64,000 bases of DNA from Micropterix aruncella (lineage: Eukaryota > Arthropoda > Insecta > Lepidoptera > Micropterigidae): NCBI GenBank assembly GCA_944548615.1, contig OX155954.1, forward strand, positions 5,321,924-5,385,923, in the 5' to 3' direction. Below the pieces are notes generated by a model. That model worked only from the letters and a program-made list of their open reading frames with translations. It did not search any database and was not told the DNA's origin. The number at the start of each line of letters is the position of its first letter. Within the stretch, counting starts at the first letter, position 1. Below are positions 1 through 12,000 of the stretch, in pieces. The position numbers and the translations under genes are program-made.

Positions 1-65
1 TTTGTGGGTTATGTATTTTATCAATATAGATAAATGTATATTTCCAGAATGTACTCAATCAGACG
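1..65 (-). mobile_element. Remnant of the ACACGACTGCC-TIR MITE family, cut by the window edge
   Basis: The stretch up to AATGTACTCAATCAGAC matches the internal part of the minus-orientation copy at 33031-33423 (AATGTACTCAATCAGGC). Only a fragment is present. Confidence 0.4.
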
Positions 66-386
66 TTTCTGTGCTGTTAACCGTTGAGGAGTCCCCTCGT
101 CGGGAGGTAACCCTGGGTGCAGCAGCCATGTCATGGTGAAATTTAGAACGGGCTATCATAATTGAATGCGTATACAAAATTGTGTGTCTGTGCTGTTGAC
201 CAAGCAAGAGTATCCTCGTCGAGAGCCGATCCTGGGTGTAGAATCAGGTCATGCTAACCATAAAAATGCATTGTTATCGGAACTGAACCAACATGTAAAA
301 TTTCAACTTCATAGAATAAGAGGAAATGGTTCTAATTTAGCTTGCAAGATTTGACCATAACAAACATACATACATACTAACATACA
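66..386. repeat. Two diverged copies of one repeat with a (CATA)n tail
   Basis: A segment around GTGCTGTTAACC...CCTCGTCGGGAGG...CCTGGGTGCAG (about 70-140) recurs diverged at about 185-250 (GTGCTGTTGACC...CCTCGTCGAGAGC...CCTGGGTGTAG). The second copy runs into GCTTGCAAGATTTGACC and then ACATACATACATAC (363-376), like a retroposon tail. The small ORF inside has no recognisable product. Confidence 0.45.
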
Positions 387-1878
387 TGGCAAGGTAAATA
401 CAAGCTTGTAAAAATAGGGTTTTATTGCGTAAAAAAAATATACAAATACAGTAACTGCAAAATTCGGTTCCTGTTAAGTCTTTTAATGTAATGTACATAT
501 TATAGTTATTTTTAAGTCCCTTTTAACTACTAATCTAATTTCTAAACTAAACCAGATATTACAATGTAGATATGTTTCCATGATTTTTTTTAAATTGTAA
601 CATGTGCCCTTTTCCAATCCATAGATTAAATTGCTGTTGCTTTTTCCAAATACGATAAAGGAACACTGGTTAGGTTCTCTTTCAAAAATCGTATTCTTCG
701 TAATATATATTGAGTGTAAAATAAAAAACTGCCAGAAACCCGATTGCTACATATAAAGGTATTATTTTTTTACAGCGCATCAAATCCTTTCGGTATTGCT
801 TCCTGGTATTCAGTAACATCTCTGAAGGGTGATTCAATAAATTTAGTAGACATATTTTTAATAACAGTAAATTTTTAATAAATGTACATTTTAAGCGCTA
901 CAGCTAATGGAGACTTCCAGCTGACATTAGCTAAGAGTAACAATAACCTTTACATAAGGAAGTTTACTTCTATATTTACAAGTTCATCTATACAAACATT
1001 CGGACTGTCACTAACCCCTAATCATTTGCAAATAAACTAAAACAATACAATCAATGGTTTATATCGAGGCAATTATTTTAACAACTTGATTTTGATGTTT
1101 AATTGCAGAAAACTTCCAACCCATAAAACATCCAAACTGAGATAACAGCAGTTAGTTATTTTATTTTTTTATTTCAAAGTTAAGCAAAACGTTTATTGGA
1201 ACTTTTAATTACCAATATAAGCATCATTTCAATGTAGATTGTTGATGTATATATATTTTTTTAATAATTTGTATTTAATTGATTTTGTGTTACGGTTTCT
1301 GCTGAATAGAAAAATATGTAAATGTTTCCTATGAGCAAAAGTTTTGATGCTTTCTTTAAAATTAAAAATAAGGAAAAGCTGTTTTAATAATGTAAATATT
1401 AACTGCTGCGGTGCCAGAAAGGTCGACTGGCCTTTTGCGGCCTTTACGGTGGTTGGCAGATCCGCTTTTACCCATTTCGGTTGGATAATATAAATATATA
1501 ATATGCATGACTAACAAGATTAATTATTAGGCAACAAGAAAGAATTCATTAAAAATGATATTGTTAATGTTTATTTACAAAACCAATCAAAAAAGGTGCC
1601 GAGCCATTTTTGAATGCGAAGGCATCCAAAAGATTAATTGGCTTGGATACTTTCTACTAGATTAATAACAGGTAATAACTATGCTCACAGTACAATCTAA
1701 TGTTTTCAGTTGAACTACAGACAGCTCTAAGTTATTCATGTTGTGGTTAGCAAATAAAATTATTTAATATATCCCGTAATGCATTGAATATTTTCTCCTG
1801 GCGATGAAAGGGATATTTTTTAACAAATAAAATGGAAAAAACTCAATTTTTAATTTTTGTGGGTTGGATGATTTCTGC
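387..1878. other. AT-rich non-coding stretch
   Basis: No open frame of note and no recognised repeat. A GC-richer patch at about 1403-1475 resembles nothing I can name. Confidence 0.4.
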
Positions 1879-2358
1879 TTAATACAGTCCATCAAAGTTT
1901 ACATAAGATGCCACTTCTCTGAAACACTTTACCACGGAAAAAGAAAACTTAAAATTATAATTATTATTGACTGAATATTCAAAAATTGCTTGGCTGATTA
2001 CCAATTTGACACAACTTACAAAGAAGAAAATGAACTCTTCTAAAAATACAATCGACAGTATCAACTTAGGTCTTCTAAATTCTAAAACACAAACTAATAA
2101 CTTTTGAGGCGACCACACCGAATCTACATGCCTAATCACATTATTTACATCTAAACCATTCATTGAAGTTGAACTAGGAATTTGAATTTTTAAATCAAAC
2201 TCAAGTTTTACCCGCTTATAAAGAGACACAAATAAATGTTGGTATAATATGAGAAGCCGCAGAACAAAACTAGTAAAGTCCAACAAAGTAATAAAAATAA
2301 TTTTAAAAACTCTTTTTTGTACAAAAATTACAACTTTGCACAGTGGAGGACTTATCAC
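1879..2358 (-). other. Unrecognised hydrophobic ORF, 159 codons
   Basis: Among the longer non-repetitive open frames. It contains several hydrophobic runs (for example near residues 20-45 and 95-125), is rich in F, L, I and V, and ends SYVNFDGLY. The layout is loosely reminiscent of a chemoreceptor C-terminus, but the characteristic receptor motifs are absent. In DNA this AT-rich, F/I/L-rich frames also arise by chance. Confidence 0.15.
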
Positions 2359-2544
2359 GCTAAAGCAATCTCTTACAATCTACCATAGTGTTGTTGTGAG
2401 AGTTGCCGACAGTAATTCAAAGACAAACTTTACAAAAAAAATAATAATAATACAATACAAAAATAATAATAAAATTACTTGTACAAGCTCTGTTGCTAAA
2501 TAAAAATTAAACGAAAGAAAATCAACAAAGAAAAACGGATGGAA

Positions 2545-2965
2545 AGGGGGAGGGTTTACATCTGCTGAGAGAAGTAATGCTTTTTCAAAAGAAGCTTGAA
2601 AATAGGAGGGATTGTACCCTCTAATATTTGAAGGTAGCTAGTTCCACATTCGAGCTGCATATACAGGCAACCATTGCATGCTATTCCGCAAATATATCTA
2701 TAGATTGAATACAAATCTCACACAGATATTCTGTAAGCGCTCTAACTTGTCGAAGATTCCTTCATTTGCATCGAGGTATGCAACATCTGCTTAATTGAGG
2801 ATAGGCAGTAAAAGTGTTTGCACTAAGTTTTGCTTTTTTACATTAGCTGGTAGATTTTTTCCAACCGTTGAAGACTGTGAAAGCCTGAATAAATGTGATT
2901 ACTGATAACAGTGGTTTGTGCCTGCCATGAAAGTGTATGGTCGACGATAAATCCAAGTTTTTACA
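2545..2965 (-). pseudogene. Non-LTR retrotransposon reverse transcriptase remnant (CR1/Jockey-like)
   Basis: Read on the minus strand with several stops and frameshifts, it gives LGFIVDHTLSW, HSLQRLEK, QTLLLPIL, DVAYLDANEG and LERLQNICVRFVFNL. These are the post-catalytic blocks of a LINE reverse transcriptase in the right order. The catalytic YADD part is missing. The DVAYLDxNE block matches the remnant at 23365-23945, so both probably come from one family. Confidence 0.75.
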
Positions 2966-4369
2966 ACTCTTGAATACTCGATAACGCTGCTAGCGCCCTC
3001 TTAAATAAATTTTAATGAAGTAAATTTTGCAGTAGCAAAAGACTGGAAAAACGTTACAGTTTGAACTTAATGGATATAAATGTACAAATCTATTCCTTTT
3101 ATAAGCTTAGACATATTATATAACCTTCATTAGTACTAGAACAAAAATGACGTTTTTAATCCAAAATGCGCTTACAGACCCATAACAGTTTTAGTCTGTT
3201 GTTTTACTGAGATTGTTTTACCGGTGTCGCCAGCTTTGAGTTTAATTTTAAAAATATTGATTTGGTCCAATTCCTAGTTATAAAATGTTAACAAATCATT
3301 AGGATTTATCTATTTATTATCTTTCATAAAAAATGTGTTTATTTGTCAAAAATTTTAAGCATTTCAGTACAGTATTCGTAATAAATTGCTGTTTTATTTT
3401 GTCCGCAATATGAAAATTTGAGCAAATTGCAAAAAAAAGTATTTTGGTTAGACGGTATATGTAACCAGTTTTGTTCCACGGTTTCTCATATATTGAGACA
3501 AAAAATTATGCAAAAGTAAAATTAATAATACAAAACCTGCGTAAATATTGATGGAAGTCCTACATGGAATCCATACATATAACAACTTCAAAAAAATACT
3601 AATGTAACAGTAAGCAACAAAAGACAAATGATTCAGCAAAGGATAAACAAGTGAAGACTTAGAGATTTTTTGCTGAACAGAGAAAGTTTACAAATAAAAT
3701 AAAAGAAACCATACATTTTCTTCTCGGAGCGGGCAAAAAACACCACCATTTTACAAAAGAACTAAATATAAATGCATTTTATAATAATTGAGATCACCAT
3801 ACTCAGCAAGTACGATGGAAATGAAACATTGAGTGCATGAATAACCTCTCTCAGTTTGGGACATGCCGACCACGAATCTGTGAGAAAATATCTGCTCTCA
3901 TCGCATGCTGATGCCATTACAATCACCTTAGATAATTAAAAATATTGAAACATAATTAGGGTGGAATTTAAAATCTGATACAAAAACTGACGACAAAATA
4001 CTGTGATGTTTTCTTGGATTGGGATCTCTACTGGGATTTCTTTTCTTTCTAAACTCATGCTTATAGGGATGTATGCGCAAAACTTTTGTAGGTGGTGGCA
4101 GCGGCGCACCACCCAAGAGAGCATCCGCACAACTTTCCGTGTGTGAGGAGCGAGAGAGAACACAGATAAATTATGATAAATACCCGAGAGACAAGAAAGA
4201 AAACATGGCGGTTTGATAGACAGAAAGATGACTGGCACTTTTCCAGCCATAAATACTGTTTAAAAACTGGTAAAATGGCAATTTCCTACATATATTGTCT
4301 TAGAATAATTAATATTAGATATTAAGGTGTTGTTAAGTTTTCGGGTTTAAACAGCATTATGACTGGAAA
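2966..4369. other. AT-rich stretch with one GC-richer patch, nothing identified
   Basis: The patch at about 4080-4170 has overlapping open frames on both strands (minus 3936-4250 is 104 codons), but none resembles a known protein and no splice framework supports one. Confidence 0.35.
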
Positions 4370-4810
4370 TTGTGCAAGCAATTCGAAAACGCAGTTCATT
4401 CGTCAAATGTCATGTTTACTTCCTTACATATTGTTGGTGTCATGCCAAAACCACCAATGTACAAAAACGGATGCTTTAAGTTAAGTAAACAGTTCGTTAC
4501 CAGAATGAAATGGATAATTTTGTGCCAAAATCGGCAATGTAATTACTGTAGTGGAAGTGGGGAAACAAGCCACTTGTTTTTTGTCCAATGGGTTTTTTAT
4601 TCATTTCTGGGCATGCGGCATATGCTGTTACATTGGACATTCCAGAGGCAGGCGCGTACGATTGCGTCTGTTTTCGTCATCATATTGTTGTTATTCTCTG
4701 CTAAGTTTAGCTTTATACTCGGGTATGACGTTAAAATGATGTCACTTTGCAGGTGTGCTGCCGTATCGCGTATGTCCCACTGCCTTGGGAATAAGCCACA
4801 CCGAAAATAA
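4370..4810 (+). other. Unrecognised ORF, 146 codons, probably fortuitous
   Basis: An open frame with a hydrophobic central run (SVFVIILLLFSAKFSFIL) and scattered cysteines. I recognise no family. It overlaps a zone of repeated CCAATGT-type motifs, which suggests repeat-derived DNA. Confidence 0.12.
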
Positions 4811-4845
4811 ATAGAAAATTTTAAGTATTACAATATTGGCACTCC

Positions 4846-5010
4846 AAAATCACCAATGTGTCACAATGGTTATTTTCGCATATAAAAATAATCGCATAAT
4901 ATTAACTTTAAAATGACCAATGTGCCACATTGGTCAGATTGGCATCATGCAAAATATTAAAGTAATTTAAAGTGTCATTTTGGCAGTCTGCCAAAAGAAC
5001 AAATGTGTTT
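4846..5010. repeat. Cluster of CCAATGTG motifs with short palindromes
   Basis: ACCAATGTGTCACAATGGT at about 4852 and CCAATGTGCCACATTGG at about 4918 are small inverted repeats. Related strings (GCCAAAACCACCAATGT, GCCAAAATCGGCAATGT, GCCAAAAGAACAAATGT) lie at about 4444, 4533 and 4990. Confidence 0.4.
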
Positions 5011-5730
5011 TTTTTAATGCAACAAGTAGTAAGAAATATTAATTGATATTACTGTCGACGGGTTTTTAAAGTAGGTACCTTAATAATATTCATTAGTATT
5101 AAATTATTTATTTCGCCGTTGCAATCTCAACGAAATTTTCAAATGCGATTACCTGAGAAGTGTGTATTTGCACAGTGATTATTTTGGCATAACACAAGCA
5201 AAATATAATTTGTCTATATTCTTCCACACTACTCACACCTTTCAGAACCAGTCGCCCTCTAGAGGGAGAAATGGCTGTAAACACCCACATTAAAGTTATT
5301 ATAATTTATAATTACTGGGTACCTATCTACTAAATTGTTTTCGTACATACATTCACATTTTCAGCTAAATACACTCGAAAACGATCACGGTTCTGTAATT
5401 AATGATTTTAATTTCAGGTTATTTTGCTCAAACAATCGTAATCCGAAAGAAAGTTTCCGAGTACTACATTGCTTTTTCGTAATTATAAATATTAATTTTC
5501 AGAATTTTGACATTAAATTAGCAACATTAAAAGATACTAGATTATTTACATTAATGTTGGGATAGGCAACCTTGTGAAAATGATGCTATTTCATAGCTAT
5601 TATAAATAGTAAAAAAATACGTTTTATATTTGATTGTGTAAAAATTTGAAACCTTCACTAAAAGTAAAAAATATAATATAAGAAAATATGACCTATAGGA
5701 TTTATCGAAGATTCTATTGATATCTACTAT

Positions 5731-5736
5731 TTTATT
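5731..5736 (-). promoter_or_regulatory. Candidate poly(A) signal of TMEM11/PMI
   Basis: AATAAA on the minus strand about 227 bp after the stop codon. It is the first canonical signal downstream and would give a short 3' UTR. The surrounding AT-rich DNA makes chance hexamers common. Confidence 0.45.
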
Positions 5737-5962
5737 GATAGTGTGAATTGAGATTTTAGCTCTACTTTTGTTTTTTTTTCTATTATAAACCCTCTGCTGA
5801 TATAGATGTGAAGTATTGAAATAGTCTGAAATATCCAAAGTGATTTGATGCACGGCTGAGCAAAATGACGGATGAGCGAGCGACGCAAAACAGCATTTTT
5901 TCCTCCGTATAAATGAGAGACTAGCGGAGATGCACACCCGAAGAAGCCATGGAGCAGATGCC

Positions 5963-6093
5963 CTATTTGTAGATTGAGTATACTCTGAAGATGGTGAGAG
6001 CAAACGCGAGGGACGCGGCCACACCGTGCAGAATGCATCTTCTGCGAGCTGCGCTTTCCTCTCGATACAATACTACCGCTCCACTTGCAGCAT
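5963..6093 (-). CDS. TMEM11 (PMI): TMEM11/PMI coding exon 4 and stop
   Basis: 131 bp after an ATTCCAG acceptor. It starts in phase 1, completes a GAT codon, then gives the GAVVLYREE motif, an arginine-rich stretch and a C-terminal hydrophobic segment ending ...VYSIYK and TAG. This matches the VVLVRK...KKIYELYAV end of the vertebrate protein in layout. The true frame is shorter than the two open shadow frames on the same strand. Confidence 0.88.
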
Positions 6094-9000
6094 CTGGAAT
6101 TGAGATAAAAATTTAAGTAATGCAAAATGGTGATTTATAGTTTAAGTGGATGTTGCTCCTTTGCGCATCCTACATAATAAGCAGGTTTTCTTTCAGCATG
6201 CAAAATTCAATTATCCTTTAACATATCCTAAAAAACAAAATAAAATTAATTGTGAACTGTCACATTGTCACATTGTCACAATGTGGCTATCGTCTAAAAC
6301 TCATAAGTATTTTTTCAAAATGAAAAATTTATTAACAAAAAAAAAGTTTTCTCTTTCTAAAATGACACGCTTGGGGGGTATTTGAAAGAGATAAATATAT
6401 TATTTTACAAGGTGTATCTGGATTTATAAACATTGCCAGTTGACATGCCGTTGCTGCTGATCAAAATTTAATGGCTGGCAATGTTCGGCAATATTCTGAA
6501 AATAAAAATAAACTCCACGTTCTCTTTCTAGCACCTAGATACCTCTCTGAAGTATGTAGATGTATGAAAGAGACAAATCTAAAACGAGAATATACTGCCC
6601 CACCGCTTTGTTGCAGGTTTTGATAATGTTGCCGACCTTTATATTAAGCGATTAAATCGTATGAAGCATTTGATAGCGACAAATCAAAAATAGTGACTGG
6701 CAACATTTCGCAGGGCCCACGCATAACGTATTAAAGCTATGTTTGTCTGTAACTAGAACATAGCTATGAGTTGGAAACGATACACTATTTCCTAAGAAGC
6801 GGATGTGGTTGATCATGATCAAGATGGTGTTTGCGATAAATTCGAACCGAATTACCACTTACATTAAGTAGAGGCCGCGCAAGCGGACTCTTCGGACCCT
6901 TAACCAGATGGTAGGACAGAGAAATCTGACCAAATCCAGTAGTAAGGACGTGAGGTCGGCCTGCGTGCATTTGTCAGTGTCACGGGGTAAGGCGATGGTC
7001 TCTTACAGGCATGTTGGCCTAGCTAGACGGTGGACTGTCTTCGTCCCAAGTCTCTACGTTCATCCCAGGTTGAAAGAACAATCAATATCGTTATACCTTA
7101 CTGGGGTGACGGGTTCGCCCTTTGTAGGTGACAACACCCCACTCTGCTAAGGATGTGGACCTGCTAGAGAGAGGACAGCAGCGCTTTACTAAACTGCCTT
7201 ATCAGTTTAAAAGATTGAGCTATGAGGAAAAACTTTAAGTCCTCAACCTGTTAACCCTGAAGGAACAACGAGAAAGGGGAGACTTATTTTTAAGATTCTT
7301 TCTGGGTATTACGATTGCAAAGACATTGTGTTCTTTTACCGCATAATGACAATAGAAACCTGCGAAGAAATGTTTTGAAGCTAGCAGTCACAAGATCTGA
7401 ACTGAATTCGAGGACGCACTTTCTATCCAACGGTGTTGTGAACAACTGGAATAGACTCTCTGACAAAGTAGTCGTCGCAAAAAATATCAACAGTTTTATA
7501 AATTAACTGGATAACTTTTCAAGTAAACAATAATAATAATAATTGTGATATAGGCTCACCAGCAGTAATGCTGCCAGCCTATTAGTTAAATAAAATACTA
7601 ACGGAGCTGCCATGGAATTCACCGACCGGAATTGGGCCTATTATCATTAATACTATTATTACACTTCTGGGGGGTGAGTTTTAATAATAGTATTTAATAT
7701 AAATATACAATAAAATACAAACGGAGCTGCCATGGAATTCACCGACCGAAGTAGGGCCCATCATATAGTATTATTACACTTCTGGAGGGTGAGCAGTGGA
7801 TTCCGGACTAACGACCGGCTGTGGTAGGTTTAGGACAATATTAATAATAATAACAAATTATCGTACTGCAATACTTAATATTGTTTATCGTATTGGTATC
7901 ACTTATCATAGTATCTGTGACAAGTTGCAGCTACAGTATCTTTGCTCTCGCGCCGCGATTGTTTTTGAGGAAATCTCGCTGTTTTCAGGTAATTTCTAAG
8001 CAAAAATTAAAAACTGTCATCGTTTAAGGTTTCTAGAGAAAAACTGAAAAAACCAGTATGATAGCCTTCGTCCAAGGAGTTTTGGCATTGTGTAATCCCT
8101 ATTTACCGCTTGTGTCGCAAAATACAATGTTTGGAAAAAATTCTTTGCTTTGTGCCCAATAATAAATACAAACGGAGCTGCCATGGAATTCACCGACCGG
8201 AGTCGGGCCCATCATAATACTAATTTTTTTACACTTCTGGGGGGTGAGCAGTAGATTCCGGAATTACGAACCGGCTGTGGTAGGTTTAGGACAGCTGTCT
8301 TGCCACATGTGAGCGTTCACCTTACCACCCATTCACTCCCCCTTCGAAGCCATAGAATTTGAGATGCGCAAATCGCAGTTTTAGATAATTTTTCTAAGAA
8401 AGAGTTCATTATTTTTCTGGAAAGGCCAAGATCTTTAAAGAGGTGAAATAGAGATTTAGCTGGCAGGCCACGAGCGCCAACTTCCACCGCGTGAAGGTGA
8501 ACAGTGTAGTCTGTGATTTGAGAAGCCAGAGGAAAGCAAGAGAACGGTTATTATTACATTTTTATAGCAACAGCGTTCATAATGCAGTTTAAAAATGATT
8601 CTGACAACTAATTAAAACAAATAAAAAATCTTTTCACTCGCTGAAAGTGATTCGATCGTGAGAAAAAAAACGATCATAAAAAAAACAGGGCTCTGCAAAT
8701 CCTCCACTGGCCAGCAATCCATCGGTGGGAAGTTTTACATAAATTTAAATGCATTTGTCCAGAATACTGCCCTTATGTGTGAAAAATAGAATAATGTACC
8801 TCCTCCTTCCCATAGAGCTGCTAGACGCGCCAGTTTCCTTTTGTCAGTTTCATGTCGGTAGACGAAACACGGATCAAGCTGCCAACTGACCGCTAGACAA
8901 CTAGCTGACAAAACTGACACACAGCAGAGCGGTACACACACCACCAGCGCGTTGTTTGCATTTCTCACGCAGACACCTGTAATCCAAAGTGCACTATTTA

Positions 9001-12000
9001 CAATTGATCTGATGGGTATCTATATTTCTGCATGCAATAATGTTTCCCGAATTTACTCTATGTACATACAATTTATGTTCAGTCACTAGATAGATATAAT
9101 ATTGGGTCCTTACCTATGAAGTTGCTGTTATATAAAGGAAATTTAACCCTTGGAGTAAATGGGTATTTTCATGGATGCATCTGTCTCTTTTGCAGGATTT
9201 TCGGCGACATCGACTTAAAGTACTATAACTACGAAACTACTACACCAATCATAAAAAGAACAACTGCACAATGATTGCATTGAAATTTCGAATATAGAAT
9301 ATTGAAATATCATTTTGTAAAACAATTAGATAATTATGAATAAATATGAGAACGTCAAAGAAGTGAAAAAAACGCGCGACCAGATTTGGTCGACTCGTAC
9401 TCAACGGATAATTGTTTCGCGACCAGATTTGGTTGACTCATACTCAACGGGTTAAGGCCAAAAACTTTGTATCAAAAATATATTTAATTAATAGAAATAT
9501 TGACCCCTATTATCTATGCAGATTTTAATGGAAGTAACTTAACCCTTCGGGCCCCGATTGGCCGATATCGGCCACAAAACGATTCAGCGTGACGGCCCCG
9601 TTTTAATTTTATTTTAATTTAATTTGTTTTATTTTATTATGTTTTATTATATTAATATGTTTCATTTTAATTATGGGTACAGTCGTTTGGCAGTAATTAA
9701 TGTTTTGGTGAGACAGTGTCATAATTCAATTTCTTTAGTAATTTTTACTAATTTTTTTTTGGGACATCAACTTGTTAATCGGCTGAGGGGCCGAGGCCTG
9801 AAGGGTTAATTCCTCTGCTGTAAACTCTCGTAGACAGGAACCAATGAATGCTTAGAAGGCATTTTTCACCAGCTTTTCAAAGTTGATTTTTTTCCCTTGT
9901 AAAAAGTAATCTTAATTCTGAAAAAAAAATGAAACTCTATTGGAGCAAAGTCTGGCACGTGCGGTGGGTGACCAAGAGTTTCCAGCTGCAACTCCTGCAA
10001 CTTTGCAACAGTTTGCAGTGAAAGCTGTGGTTATACAATGTCATGCAGAAGCAGTGGAGATGAGCGATTAATCAGGCTCGGTTATTTCTCACATCATTGT
10101 TTGCAGTTCTTAACAGTACACATTTATGTTAACTGTATAGCCAGATTGCATGAAGCTGTAATAGAAAGCACCGGCACAAGATCTCATATTTGAAAATAAT
10201 GCAAATTTTCAACTTTACCATGGTTGCACAAACAAAAATATTTCAGCAAAAATAGGCGACGGAATAGGCGACAAGAATAACAAAAAAAAGAATAACATGG
10301 CCTTGATTTCAAATTTATTTGAATTTGAAATACCAACTCAAACCCAAGTTATCCAAGTTCAAAGTGGCCAGTGTGAAAAAACAGCAATTACATAGGTAAG
10401 GACCCAATAATAAAAATAGGCCATCATTAATCCTAATACCATATATACTTTTTATATATGGTCTTAATTCTAGCGTTAATTTAATAATAATAATCAAGGG
10501 TTTTCTCCTCCCCTTTCTCTCGTACCAGTGAGAATGATGTAAGCTGAATTAAAGCGGATGCACCGGTCACCCTCGCGCGGACGGCTTTAGATAGAGAAAG
10601 GTGGTATTGTTGAGTTCATTTTGTAACATGACTAGGACATGTAGATTTTGAATCTTTAGCCATTGTGCACATCAACATCAAATAAATAAAATACAAACGG
10701 AGTTGCCACGGAATTCACCGACCAAAGTTGGGCCTCATAAAACTATCTATTTTTTTTTACACTTCTGGGGGGTGAGCGGTGGATTCCGGACTAACGACAG
10801 GCTATGGTAGATTTAGGACAACTGTCTTGCAACATGTGAGCGTCCACCTTACCACCCTACCTTCGAAGCTGACCATTAGCCGACCATTTATGAGATATTG
10901 ATAAGGGTGCGTTGCCGACATCTACGAAAAAGGTTGTATGTCGCCTCTGTTCTTTGATCGAAAGAGTCATTAAAAGTCATTACAAAATAATATCCAAAGT
11001 CCAGTTAATTTATTACCAACTATTCAAAATTAAAACAAAAATTGAGAACCAGACGAAGGTTGCTTATTATATTCGGTTTATATTATTATTATTTTGGTCT
11101 ACGTAAGTTAATGTCAATTAATTAATTAAAAATGCAATTAAACTGTTGATTAGGAACAAAATTTTCACCTGTAGTATCTGGGGACTATCGCCCCTGGCTT
11201 TATGTCATTTCTATCAATTCTGCCTCCCCCCCCCCACCCCGCAACTTCTCTTTTCGATGCCCTGCACACACTAGTAAGACTGATGGACACCCAAATCTCA
11301 TTAATTAAAATATTGATTAAAAGCAAGAGATATCAAATATCTGGAAAACAATTTTAAACTGTAATGTTCTACTATGTTATCATATAAAAACATTTTTTAA
11401 CCCGTTGAGTATGAGTCAACCAAATCTGGTCGCGAAACAATTATCCGTTGAGTACGAGTCGACCAAATCTGGTCGCGCGTTTTTTTCACTTCTTTGATGT
11501 TCTCATATTTATTCATAATTATCTAATTGTTTTACAAAATAATATTTCAATATTCTATATTCGAAATTTCAATGCAATCATTGTGCAGTTGTTCTTTTTA
11601 TGATTGGTGTAGTAGTTTCGTAGTTATAGTACTTTAAGTCGATGTCGCCGAAAATCCTGCAAAAGAGACAGATGCATCCATGAAAATACCCATTTACTCC
11701 AAGGGTTAACCCACTCCACTCTAATTCTTTCCCATTTGAGGTCATTTCAGAAGAGTTTGTAACGACTGGTCTGGGTGACTAAATTACTTAAACAATAATG
11801 TGGTTCATGTTAATTATAGGACTATATTGAATGTTTAATAAGAAAAAAATTATCTTTAATATTTATTTATTAAAAATAATAGTATGGACATTAGAAAATT
11901 TTGCTGTTTAAAAGTTTAGAAATATTGTAGGAGTCCATTTAGTGTTTGTAGTGTATCGGTAGTTAGGTTAGCTGTCATGGCATTCTAGGGTAGTCATAAA

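Larger units (their letters stand above)
9102..10407. mobile_element. TIR transposon of 1306 bp in TMEM11 intron 2, with two MITEs nested inside
   Basis: The ends are inverted repeats of 28 bp with three mismatches (TTGGGTCCTTACCTATG...TTGCTGTT). TAATA flanks both sides (9097-9101 and 10408-10412), a good target-site duplication. No transposase frame is left. The superfamily is uncertain; a TA or longer duplication would fit a Tc1/mariner relative. Confidence 0.65.

Noticed and set aside
3936..4250. 104-codon minus frame as a gene
   Set aside because: No motif, no splice support; a different plus-strand frame is equally open across the GC-richer part.
5551..6125. Minus-strand frames of 132 and 157 codons
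   Set aside because: They overlap TMEM11 exon 4 and its 3' UTR in other frames; the homologous frame is the third one, ending at 5963.
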